Of a stretch of 64,000 bases of DNA, positions 25,501 to 32,021 are shown piece by piece. This DNA comes from Parapontixanthobacter aurantiacus (GTDB lineage: Bacteria > Pseudomonadota > Alphaproteobacteria > Sphingomonadales > Sphingomonadaceae). The notes under the pieces were generated by a model. The model ran no database searches, was not told the origin of the DNA, and saw only the letters and a list, made by a program, of their open reading frames with translations. The stretch is taken from assembly GCF_009827635.1 (NCBI RefSeq), contig NZ_WTYW01000001.1:1134001-1198000 (forward strand), written 5' to 3'. A program made the translations under genes and the position numbers. Position 1 is the stretch's first letter. Each line of letters begins with the position of its first letter.

Positions 25501-27204
25501 ATGGCAACTGCAGCCAATCCGACGCGCGACGAATTCGAAGCGCTCTTGAACGAACAACTCGGCGGTGCCGACGAAGAGGGCTTCGAAGGCCGCGTCGTCA
25601 AGGGCACCGTCACTGCGATCGAGGGCGGCGCCGCTCTCGTCGATGTCGGCCTTAAGAGCGAAGGCCGTATCCCCCTCAAGGAATTCGCCCGCGGCGAAGA
25701 CGATCACGGCCTTTCGGTTGGTGACGAAGTCGAAGTGTTCGTCGACCGCGTCGAGAATGCCGATGGCGAAGCGATGCTCAGCCGCGACCGCGCCCGCCGC
25801 GAAGCCGCGTGGGACAAGCTTGAAAGCGAATTCGGCGAAGGCAAGCGCGTCGAAGGTCGCATCTTCGGCCGCGTCAAGGGCGGCTTCACCGTCGATCTCG
25901 ACGGCGCCGTTGCCTTCCTGCCCGGCAGCCAGGTCGATATTCGCCCCGTTCGCGACGTAGGTCCTTTGATGGACGTGCCCCAGCCCTTCCAGATCCTCAA
26001 GATGGATCGCCGCCGCGGTAATATCGTCGTTTCGCGCCGTGCCGTGCTCGAGGAAACGCGCGCCGAACAGCGCAGCGAACTGATCGATCAGCTGACCGAA
26101 GGCCAGGTTACCGAAGGCGTGGTCAAGAACATCACCGATTACGGTGCGTTCGTCGACCTGGGCGGCATCGATGGCCTGCTCCATGTCACCGACATGAGCT
26201 ACAAGCGGGTCAACCACCCGACCGAAATGATCGAGATCGGCCAGACGCTGACGGTCCAGATCGTGCGCATCAACGAAGATACGCAGCGCATCAGCCTCGG
26301 CATGAAGCAACTCGAAAGCGATCCGTGGGACGGCGTTTCGGCGAAGTACCCGGTCGGTGCGAAGTTCACCGGACAGGTCACGAACATCACCGAATACGGT
26401 GCGTTCGTCGAACTCGAACCGGGCATCGAAGGCCTCGTTCACGTATCCGAGATGAGCTGGACCAAGAAGAACGTCCATCCGGGCAAGATCGTCTCCACCA
26501 GTCAGGAAGTCGAAGTCGTCATCCTCGAAGTGGATTCGGACAAGCGCCGCATCAGCCTCGGCCTCAAGCAGGCTCAGGGTAATCCGTGGGACGATTTCGC
26601 AGAGAAGCACCCGGTTGGGTCCAAGGTTTCGGGCGAAGTCAAGAATGCGACCGAATTCGGCCTGTTTATCGGCCTCGAAGGCGACGTCGACGGCATGGTT
26701 CACATGTCCGACATCGCATGGGGTATTTCGGGCGAAGACGCACTTGCCCTGCACCGCAAGGGCGAGGAAGTCGAAGCCGTCGTTCTCGACGTCGATGTCG
26801 AGAAGGAGCGCATCAGCCTCGGCATGAAGCAGCTCGAAAAGGGTGCGCCCTCGGCCGAAGGTGCAGGCGGCGATCTGCGTCGTGGCCAGACCGTCACCGT
26901 CACCGTCCTCGAAGTCCGTGATGGCGGTCTCGAAGTTCAGGTCGGCGAAGATGGTGCGACCGGCTTCATCAAGCGTTCGGACCTCGGTCGCGATCGCGAC
27001 GAACAGCGTTCCGACCGCTTCCAGCCCGGCCAGAAGGTCGACGCGCTGGTCACCGGCTTCGACCGTTCGAAGAAGCCGAACTTCTCGATCAAGGCGCTGC
27101 AGATCTCCGAAGAGAAGCAGGCGGTCGAGCAGTACGGTTCGTCCGATTCGGGTGCGTCGCTCGGCGACATTCTCGGCGAAGCGCTGAAGAAGAGCGACGA
27201 CTGA
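25501..27204 (+). CDS. rpsA: 30S ribosomal protein S1
   Basis: S1 binds mRNA leaders and delivers them to the 30S subunit. The 567-residue protein starts MATAANPTRDEFEALLNEQLGG and contains six S1 RNA-binding repeats. Repeats three to five are marked by ITDYGAFVDLGGIDGLLHV, ITEYGAFVELEPGIEGLVHV and the related ATEFGLFIGLEGDVDGMVH stretch, each followed by ISLGMK or ISLGLK. A frame extension seven codons upstream exists, but the ATG at 25501 matches the family. It ends at an intrinsic-type hairpin. Confidence 0.97.
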   Translation: MATAANPTRDEFEALLNEQLGGADEEGFEGRVVKGTVTAIEGGAALVDVGLKSEGRIPLKEFARGEDDHGLSVGDEVEVFVDRVENADGEAMLSRDRARREAAWDKLESEFGEGKRVEGRIFGRVKGGFTVDLDGAVAFLPGSQVDIRPVRDVGPLMDVPQPFQILKMDRRRGNIVVSRRAVLEETRAEQRSELIDQLTEGQVTEGVVKNITDYGAFVDLGGIDGLLHVTDMSYKRVNHPTEMIEIGQTLTVQIVRINEDTQRISLGMKQLESDPWDGVSAKYPVGAKFTGQVTNITEYGAFVELEPGIEGLVHVSEMSWTKKNVHPGKIVSTSQEVEVVILEVDSDKRRISLGLKQAQGNPWDDFAEKHPVGSKVSGEVKNATEFGLFIGLEGDVDGMVHMSDIAWGISGEDALALHRKGEEVEAVVLDVDVEKERISLGMKQLEKGAPSAEGAGGDLRRGQTVTVTVLEVRDGGLEVQVGEDGATGFIKRSDLGRDRDEQRSDRFQPGQKVDALVTGFDRSKKPNFSIKALQISEEKQAVEQYGSSDSGASLGDILGEALKKSDD

Positions 27205-27251
27205 TCGACGCATCTTCTGACCTCGTTAAACGCGAGGGCACATGAATGATG

Positions 27252-27290
27252 GAAAGGCCCGTCCGCTCTTAAGGAGCAGGCGGGCCTTTC
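27252..27290 (+). terminator. Terminator downstream of rpsA
   Basis: A 10-bp inverted repeat GAAAGGCCCG (27252-27261) with CGGGCCTTTC (27281-27290), 47 bases after the rpsA stop. The following sequence is CTACTCT, so the T-run is poor. Confidence 0.65.
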
Positions 27291-27321
27291 CTACTCTGGC
27301 AGCTTGTGTAGAATTGCGCTC

Positions 27322-27723
27322 ATGCACGCCCATTGCCAATGCGGACAATTATCGGCCGTCGCCCACGGAGAATATGGCAGCGTCGTGTGTCATTGCACCG
27401 CCTGCCAAAGGCGCAGCGGCTCACCTTTCGGAATGGCGCTGTATTTCGACGCTGCGAACGTCACTATCTCGGGCGAGGCGACCGAATATGAACGCTCCGC
27501 CGATAGCGGCTTGCCCTTCACCTCCGGCTTCTGCCCCGTCTGCGGCACGACGCTTTATCTCAAGACCGCGCGGCACCCCGGCGGCATCGGCATCACCGCA
27601 GGCACGCTGGTCGGCAAGCCGATCGGTCCGCCCATGCGTTCGGTGTTCGAAGAGAACCGCCACGACTGGGTGACCCTCCCCCCTGAAACCGCGCGCTTCC
27701 CTCGCGGAAGGAATGATAAATGA
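27322..27723 (+). CDS. GFA family protein (glutathione-dependent formaldehyde-activating enzyme type)
   Basis: The 133-residue protein has the GFA zinc-ligand pattern: CQCG (Cys5, Cys7), CHCTACQ (Cys23, Cys25, Cys28) and CPVCG further on. Members bind glutathione adducts; the founding member Gfa promotes S-hydroxymethylglutathione formation, but most members are uncharacterised. The ATG at 27322 puts the first cysteines in the expected position; a TTG six codons earlier is less likely. The stop overlaps gloB by four bases, linking it to glutathione-dependent aldehyde removal. Confidence 0.88.
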   Translation: MHAHCQCGQLSAVAHGEYGSVVCHCTACQRRSGSPFGMALYFDAANVTISGEATEYERSADSGLPFTSGFCPVCGTTLYLKTARHPGGIGITAGTLVGKPIGPPMRSVFEENRHDWVTLPPETARFPRGRNDK

Positions 27724-28484
27724 GCCAACTGCAAGTCCACCAGTTCCCCTGTCTCAGCGACAATTACGGTTTCCTTCTGCACGATCCGGACAGCGGCGAA
27801 ACTGCGTGCATCGACACGCCAGAGGCGGACGTCATTCTGCGCGAAGCTGAAACGAAAGGCTGGCGCATCACGCAGATCTGGAACACGCATTGGCATCCGG
27901 ATCATGCCGGGGGAAACGAAGCCATCAAGGAAGCGACCGGTTGTAAGATCACCGCTCCGGCCGCGGAAGCGGAGCGGATCGCAGGGATCGACCGAACGGT
28001 CGAGGATGGCGAGATCGTGGCGCTGGGCGATCATCAGGCGCGCGTAATCGATGTCGGTGGACATACGATGGGCCACATTGCCTATTATCTGCCGCAAGAT
28101 AGCCTCGCATTCGTCGGCGACAGCGTCTTCGCATTGGGCTGCGGACGCATGTTCGAGGGATCGCCCGAACAATTCTGGCAGAGCCTCGAACGGATCAAGG
28201 CCCTGCCCCAAGACACGACGCTGTATTGCGCGCACGAATATACGCAAGCGAACGCCAAGTTCGCGCTCCATGCCGATCCGGACAATACTGCGCTCGCGGC
28301 TTATGCGAAGGAAGTCGACGAGGCGCGCCGACGCGGAGAAGCGACGGTCCCGACCACTCTTTCCCGCGAGATGGCGACCAATCCCTTCCTTCGCGCCGAT
28401 AGCGATGACATGCGTGAGCGGTGGGGCGGCAATGCCCCGCACGAGACCTTTGCCGCCCTGCGTTCCGCGAAGGACGCGTTCTAG
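27720..28484 (+). CDS. gloB: Hydroxyacylglutathione hydrolase (glyoxalase II)
   Basis: GloB hydrolyses S-lactoylglutathione to lactate and glutathione. The 254-residue metallo-beta-lactamase-fold protein has THWHPDHAGGN (His57, His59, Asp61, His62; Trp replaces the common middle His of THHHxDH, which is not a ligand), GHTMGHIAYYL, VGDSVFALGCGRMFEG and YCAHEYTQANAKFA. The C-terminal domain binding glutathione is present, so length is normal. It is coupled to the GFA gene by a four-base overlap and ends nine bases from the convergent flavodoxin-type gene. Confidence 0.93.
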   Translation: MSQLQVHQFPCLSDNYGFLLHDPDSGETACIDTPEADVILREAETKGWRITQIWNTHWHPDHAGGNEAIKEATGCKITAPAAEAERIAGIDRTVEDGEIVALGDHQARVIDVGGHTMGHIAYYLPQDSLAFVGDSVFALGCGRMFEGSPEQFWQSLERIKALPQDTTLYCAHEYTQANAKFALHADPDNTALAAYAKEVDEARRRGEATVPTTLSREMATNPFLRADSDDMRERWGGNAPHETFAALRSAKDAF

Positions 28485-28493
28485 TCTGACGGC

Positions 28494-29108
28494 CTATTCG
28501 TGGCCCGGATAGGGGTTATCCTTCAACAGCCGGGCAAGATGGGCGGCATTGTCCGCCACCATGCCGGCAGTCTGGTCGACCTTTTCCGGGGTCTTGTCGA
28601 GATCCTTGAAGTCGGTGCCATGCATGGCCTCGCCGACCCAGTAGCACGCGGCGACCGAGGGAATGGTCCAGCCCGTATCGTTCAACGCCTGGAAGAGTTG
28701 GGAACTGCTCCAATGCGCTCCGTCTTCATTGCCGACGATCGCGGCCACGGCGACCTTGCCATAGCTTGGCATCCGGCCCTTGTCGTCCGTATCGGTAAGG
28801 AAAGCATCCATGCGCTCTAGCACGCGCTTGGCGATGGAGCTGATCTGGCCCATCCAGATTGGGCCGCCGAAGATGAGAATGTCGTGCGCCTTGATCTTTT
28901 CGAGCAATTGGGGCCAGTCGTCGCCCTCGCCCTCGTCATTCGTAACGCCCGGCAAGACGTTGTAATCTGCAACCCGGATGGTCTCGGACAGCGTGACGTC
29001 GCGCGCTGCGAACTTCTTTTTCAGAACCTCGATCATCGCATCGGTCGAGCTCGGCTCGCCGCTCGATTTCTTCAGCGAACAGTTAAAGGCGATTGCGGAA
29101 ACGGTCAT
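28494..29108 (-). CDS. Flavodoxin-fold NAD(P)H-dependent FMN oxidoreductase
   Basis: A 204-residue protein with the flavodoxin-type fold: an FMN-phosphate-type N-terminal loop (FNCSLKKSSGEPSST), the central FGGPIWMGQISSIAKRVLERMDAF, and AAIVGNEDGAHWSSSQLF. It belongs with NADPH-dependent FMN reductases and WrbA-like quinone reductases. A good AGAGGAG ribosome-binding site lies in an inverted repeat directly before the ATG. Likely role is quinone or electrophile detoxification; the substrate is unknown. Confidence 0.85.
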   Translation of the reverse strand: MTVSAIAFNCSLKKSSGEPSSTDAMIEVLKKKFAARDVTLSETIRVADYNVLPGVTNDEGEGDDWPQLLEKIKAHDILIFGGPIWMGQISSIAKRVLERMDAFLTDTDDKGRMPSYGKVAVAAIVGNEDGAHWSSSQLFQALNDTGWTIPSVAACYWVGEAMHGTDFKDLDKTPEKVDQTAGMVADNAAHLARLLKDNPYPGHE

Positions 29109-29114
29109 ATAGGA

Positions 29115-29134
29115 ACTCCTCTTTCATAAGGAGT
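29115..29134. promoter_or_regulatory. Dyad ACTCCT-N8-AGGAGT overlapping the flavodoxin-gene RBS
   Basis: A six-base-arm dyad just upstream of the start codon at 29108. It includes the Shine-Dalgarno sequence, so it could be an operator or an RNA hairpin that hides the ribosome-binding site. Arm length is short and chance is possible. Confidence 0.35.
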
Positions 29135-29162
29135 CACGCATGAACCGCCGCCTTCGTTCCTA

Positions 29163-29184
29163 ATTTCGCAATTGAATGCGAAAT
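29163..29184. promoter_or_regulatory. 22-bp palindrome ATTTCGCA-N6-TGCGAAAT
   Basis: Perfect eight-base arms separated by six bases, in the 89-base gap between atpF and the flavodoxin-type gene. It may be an operator for the latter (about 55 bases upstream of its start) or a transcript-end hairpin for the atp operon. There is no T-run, which favours the operator reading. Confidence 0.5.
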
Positions 29185-29197
29185 GAGCCGCTCTCGA

Positions 29198-29761
29198 TCA
29201 GATGCTGGAAATAATGCTGTCGGCCAGTTTGCTGTCAGCTGTTGCATCGTGGCGTTCGGCAATGAGATTGCGCGAAGCCTGGGCTGCGGCCATGGCAGCC
29301 TTGGCTTGAACACCGGCAATCGCTTCGCGTTCGGCGGCAGCAATCGTATCTTCCGCCATGCGCTTGCGCCGTTCTATCATCGCCGCGCTGTCCGCTTCGG
29401 CCTTGTCGAGAACGCTCGCAGCTTCGCGGCGGGCGTTGTCCATCATGGCCTCCGCATCCTTCTCGGCATTGGCGATCTTCGCGCTGTACTCGTCACGCAG
29501 GGCTTCCGCCTCGGCCCGCAAATTCTTTGCCTCGTCGAGCTGCTCGCGGATCGCGGCAATCTTGGCGTCGAGCCCGCCGGTGATCATGCCGGGGACTTTC
29601 TTCCAAATGGCGATCGCGATCAGCACCAGCATCGCAATCGCGACGATCTGGTAAGGCTCCATCCCGAACAGGCTGGGATCGGCATGCGCAGCCGCGCCGC
29701 CATGCGTTTCGGTCGTCGCTTGCGTCGGAGTGTCCGAAAAGATTTCGGGGGTGTTAGCCAT
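29198..29761 (-). CDS. atpF: ATP synthase Fo subunit b
   Basis: Subunit b is the peripheral stalk linking Fo to F1. The 187-residue protein has a low-complexity N-terminal lead of 35 residues, one membrane helix (about 38-54), then a long Ala/Glu/Lys/Arg-rich coiled coil. The order atpI-atpB-atpE-b'-b is typical of alphaproteobacteria, which use a heterodimeric b/b' stalk. It overlaps the b' gene by eight bases and ends the Fo operon; F1 genes are not in this window. Confidence 0.92.
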   Translation of the reverse strand: MANTPEIFSDTPTQATTETHGGAAAHADPSLFGMEPYQIVAIAMLVLIAIAIWKKVPGMITGGLDAKIAAIREQLDEAKNLRAEAEALRDEYSAKIANAEKDAEAMMDNARREAASVLDKAEADSAAMIERRKRMAEDTIAAAEREAIAGVQAKAAMAAAQASRNLIAERHDATADSKLADSIISSI

Positions 29762-30248
29762 GCTGCAATGCCTTTTCTACCGAGCTTTTCGCCGCCGCAG
29801 CAGGGACGTTGATACCGGCAAGACGCTGCACGATGTCCTGCGTCGCCTCGACCGCCACTGCTTCAATTTCCGACATTGCGGCTTCGCGGGCTTTGGCGAT
29901 ACGCGCTTCTGCCTCGTTCACTTGTGCATCGAGCCGCTTCTGCGCCTCTGCCAGCTTGCGTTCGTTGGTTGCCGCCGCTTCCGCCTTGGCTTCCGCCACG
30001 ATTGCCTGTGCATTGGCACGGTTCTCGTTCTCGCGCTTACGCCAGGTTTCCTCTTCCTCGTCGGCTGCATCACGAGCCGCTTTCGCTGCGGCGAGATCGC
30101 CAGCGATCTTGTCGTTGCGGTCCTGCACCGTCGCCATGGCCTTGGGCACCATTCCCCGTCCGACGAAGAAGAAGGTAATACCGAAGAATATCAAGAGCCA
30201 GAAGATCTGGCTTGAATAGGTCTCGGCGAGCTGTGCTATCTGGGGCAT
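29754..30248 (-). CDS. ATP synthase Fo subunit b' (second b-type stalk)
   Basis: A 164-residue protein starting MPQIAQLAETYSSQIFWLL with one N-terminal membrane helix (about 13-30), followed by a coiled coil rich in Ala, Glu and Arg. Two b-type genes in tandem after atpE mark the alphaproteobacterial/cyanobacterial b-b' arrangement. Position next to atpE identifies this one as b' (named atpG or atpF2 in different genomes). Confidence 0.92.
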   Translation of the reverse strand: MPQIAQLAETYSSQIFWLLIFFGITFFFVGRGMVPKAMATVQDRNDKIAGDLAAAKAARDAADEEEETWRKRENENRANAQAIVAEAKAEAAATNERKLAEAQKRLDAQVNEAEARIAKAREAAMSEIEAVAVEATQDIVQRLAGINVPAAAAKSSVEKALQHG

Positions 30249-30329
30249 CGAACGGCTTTCCGTTGATATGCGAGGAAATTGTGCTGCCGGACCGGAAACT
30301 TTGCCAACCGGTCCGGCAGCACGAACGTC

Positions 30330-30557
30330 TTAGGCGACGAAGATCAGGATCATCGCGACGACGAATGCCAGCAGGCCGAGAAGTTCGGCAGCGGCGAAGC
30401 CGATGAACAGGCGACCCTGCTGGCCGTCTGCGGCGCCCGGGTTGCGCAGTGCGCTTTCGAGGAAGGAACCGAATACGTTACCCACGCCGATGGCGGCCAT
30501 ACCGGCACCGATAGCGGCGAGACCTGCGCCTACGAGCTTTGCAGCTTCTGCGTCCAT
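30330..30557 (-). CDS. atpE: ATP synthase Fo subunit c
   Basis: Subunit c forms the rotating proton ring. The 75-residue protein consists of two membrane helices joined by the polar loop RNPGA (38-42) and carries the proton-binding Glu58 in AAAELLGLLAF. The lack of the extra polar Na+-ligand pattern suggests H+ coupling. The start at MDAEAAKLVG has AAGGAG nine bases upstream; an upstream extension of 21 codons has no family character. Confidence 0.97.
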   Translation of the reverse strand: MDAEAAKLVGAGLAAIGAGMAAIGVGNVFGSFLESALRNPGAADGQQGRLFIGFAAAELLGLLAFVVAMILIFVA

Positions 30558-30600
30558 TGTAATAACTCCTTGTTGAAAATCGTGACTGTTTGGAAACGGA

Positions 30601-31389
30601 TTAGTGAAGGTTCTCTGCATCGTTGATGTAAAGCGATGTCAGCAGGGCGAAAACATAGGCCTGGATACCGGCCACGAGGATTTCCAGCGCGCTGATACCG
30701 ATCATCAGGATGAAGCTCGGCAAGCCGACGAGCAGGCCGAAACCCGCACCGGCATTGGTTCCGTCGATGACGAAGCTGGAGAGAACCTTCAACAGGACGT
30801 GGCCGGCCATCATCGCGACGAACAGTCGCAAAGCAAGGCTGAACGGGCGCACGAGGAAGGAAATAAGCTCGATCGGGAAAATGATCGGGATCATCGGCAG
30901 CGGCGTACCGTGGGGAACGAACAGGCTGAAGAAGTGGAAGCCGTGCTTCGCGAAGCCGACGATGAGCACGATCGAGAAACTGATGATCGCCAGAACGCCG
31001 GTGACGGTGAAGTGGCTGGTAAAAGTGAACGGGTGCAGGCCGAGAACGCCGACCGGAAGCAGGCCGAGCAGGTTGGCGAACAGGATGAACATGAACAGCG
31101 AGAAGATGTAGGGCACGTATTTGCGCCCCGCCTTGCCGACATTCGCCTCCAGCATGTCGTCGATGAAACCGGTGAAGGTCTCGACCGCCATCTGCCAGCG
31201 TCCAGGAACGAGCTCGCGCTTCATTCCGCCGGCGACGAACACGGCGAGCAGGATGGTCGTGATCGCCATCCATAATGCGCTGTTGGTGAAGGCGATGTTG
31301 AAGCCGGCGATTTCCCAGCCATCAGAACCCATCAGGGGTTCGATGGTGAACTGGTACATCGGGTCCACCTTAGCTTCCTGACCTGCCAC
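30601..31389 (-). CDS. atpB: ATP synthase Fo subunit a
   Basis: Subunit a provides the proton half-channels. The 262-residue multi-pass protein contains the essential Arg188 in FSLALRLFVAMMAGH, the late QAYVFALLTSLYINDA, and five to six hydrophobic helices. The assigned start is GTG (MAGQEAKVDPMYQF), since relatives carry a similar KxDP-M-QF beginning; an ATG at 31359 with AAGGTGG upstream is a real alternative. Confidence 0.95.
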   Translation of the reverse strand: MAGQEAKVDPMYQFTIEPLMGSDGWEIAGFNIAFTNSALWMAITTILLAVFVAGGMKRELVPGRWQMAVETFTGFIDDMLEANVGKAGRKYVPYIFSLFMFILFANLLGLLPVGVLGLHPFTFTSHFTVTGVLAIISFSIVLIVGFAKHGFHFFSLFVPHGTPLPMIPIIFPIELISFLVRPFSLALRLFVAMMAGHVLLKVLSSFVIDGTNAGAGFGLLVGLPSFILMIGISALEILVAGIQAYVFALLTSLYINDAENLH

Positions 31390-31486
31390 GCTCTTGCTAC
31401 CCCAATCAGGGACACGGGTTCATTGAGCCCCTGTCCGCTTGCTTCGACCTTGCCCCGCCGTGAGGCCGAGCATTCGGCCTTCACTG

Positions 31487-31804
31487 TCAATCGGGGCGCT
31501 TGTTCGCCATTCGAAATATGTTCCTGAAGGCCACGATTATTCCGAGGAACAACCCGACCAACAGACCCCAGGGTGTCGTCCCAGCGAAGTAATCCACCAC
31601 GCCGCCAATCACCACTCCGCCCAATATGCCGCCGAGAAGATCGGCAAGAACACGGTTGCCGCTGCGGTAATTCGCATCGGCGCCCGTAATCTTCGGCCGG
31701 TTGCGGCTTTCTTCCCGCTCGTTGGCGGCAGCGAGCCGCTTCTCGAGTGCGTCGATCCGCGCATCCTCAGCAATGGGCTCTCGCGCGGGCTTCTCATCGC
31801 TCAT
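31487..31804 (-). CDS. atpI: ATP synthase accessory protein AtpI
   Basis: AtpI helps assemble the c-ring. The 105-residue protein has a charged N-terminus (EKRLAAANEREES), then a soluble linker and two membrane helices with GGILGGVVIGGVVDYF and GLLVGLFLGIIVAFRNI, the alphaproteobacterial AtpI type (AtpZ/AtpI family). It is first in the Fo operon behind a strong GAGGAGGAA ribosome-binding site and a good promoter candidate. Confidence 0.88.
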   Translation of the reverse strand: MSDEKPAREPIAEDARIDALEKRLAAANEREESRNRPKITGADANYRSGNRVLADLLGGILGGVVIGGVVDYFAGTTPWGLLVGLFLGIIVAFRNIFRMANKRPD

Positions 31805-31903
31805 ACCGTATTCCTCCTCGTCGGGACCTCGCCGGAAGGCGAAGCTCCTTTCACAAGATGAAACGACGATACAGGCAAAAAGCTGCCCGCCAAGGGCGCC
31901 GCT

Positions 31904-31932
31904 CCATTAGAAGGGGGTTCATCCCAAGTCAA
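31904..31932 (-). promoter_or_regulatory. Promoter candidate for the atpIBEF'F operon
   Basis: On the minus strand: TTGACT, exactly 17 bases, TAATGG. Start of transcription would be near 31897, about 93 bases before the atpI ATG. This is the closest match to the sigma-70 consensus I found in the window. Confidence 0.6.
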
Positions 31933-32021
31933 CCGGCGAAGGCCCGATACCGGACCGCTTTTCGCAGCACATCGCCGCCCTGCCCGGCTTTGCCCAAATC
32001 TATTGTCCGGTATCGTTTCGG

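Noticed and set aside
25345-27213. A 622-codon open frame on the minus strand opposite rpsA
   Set aside because: rpsA is certain from six S1 repeats. The antisense frame mirrors codon bias of a GC-rich gene and its product shows no recognisable domain.
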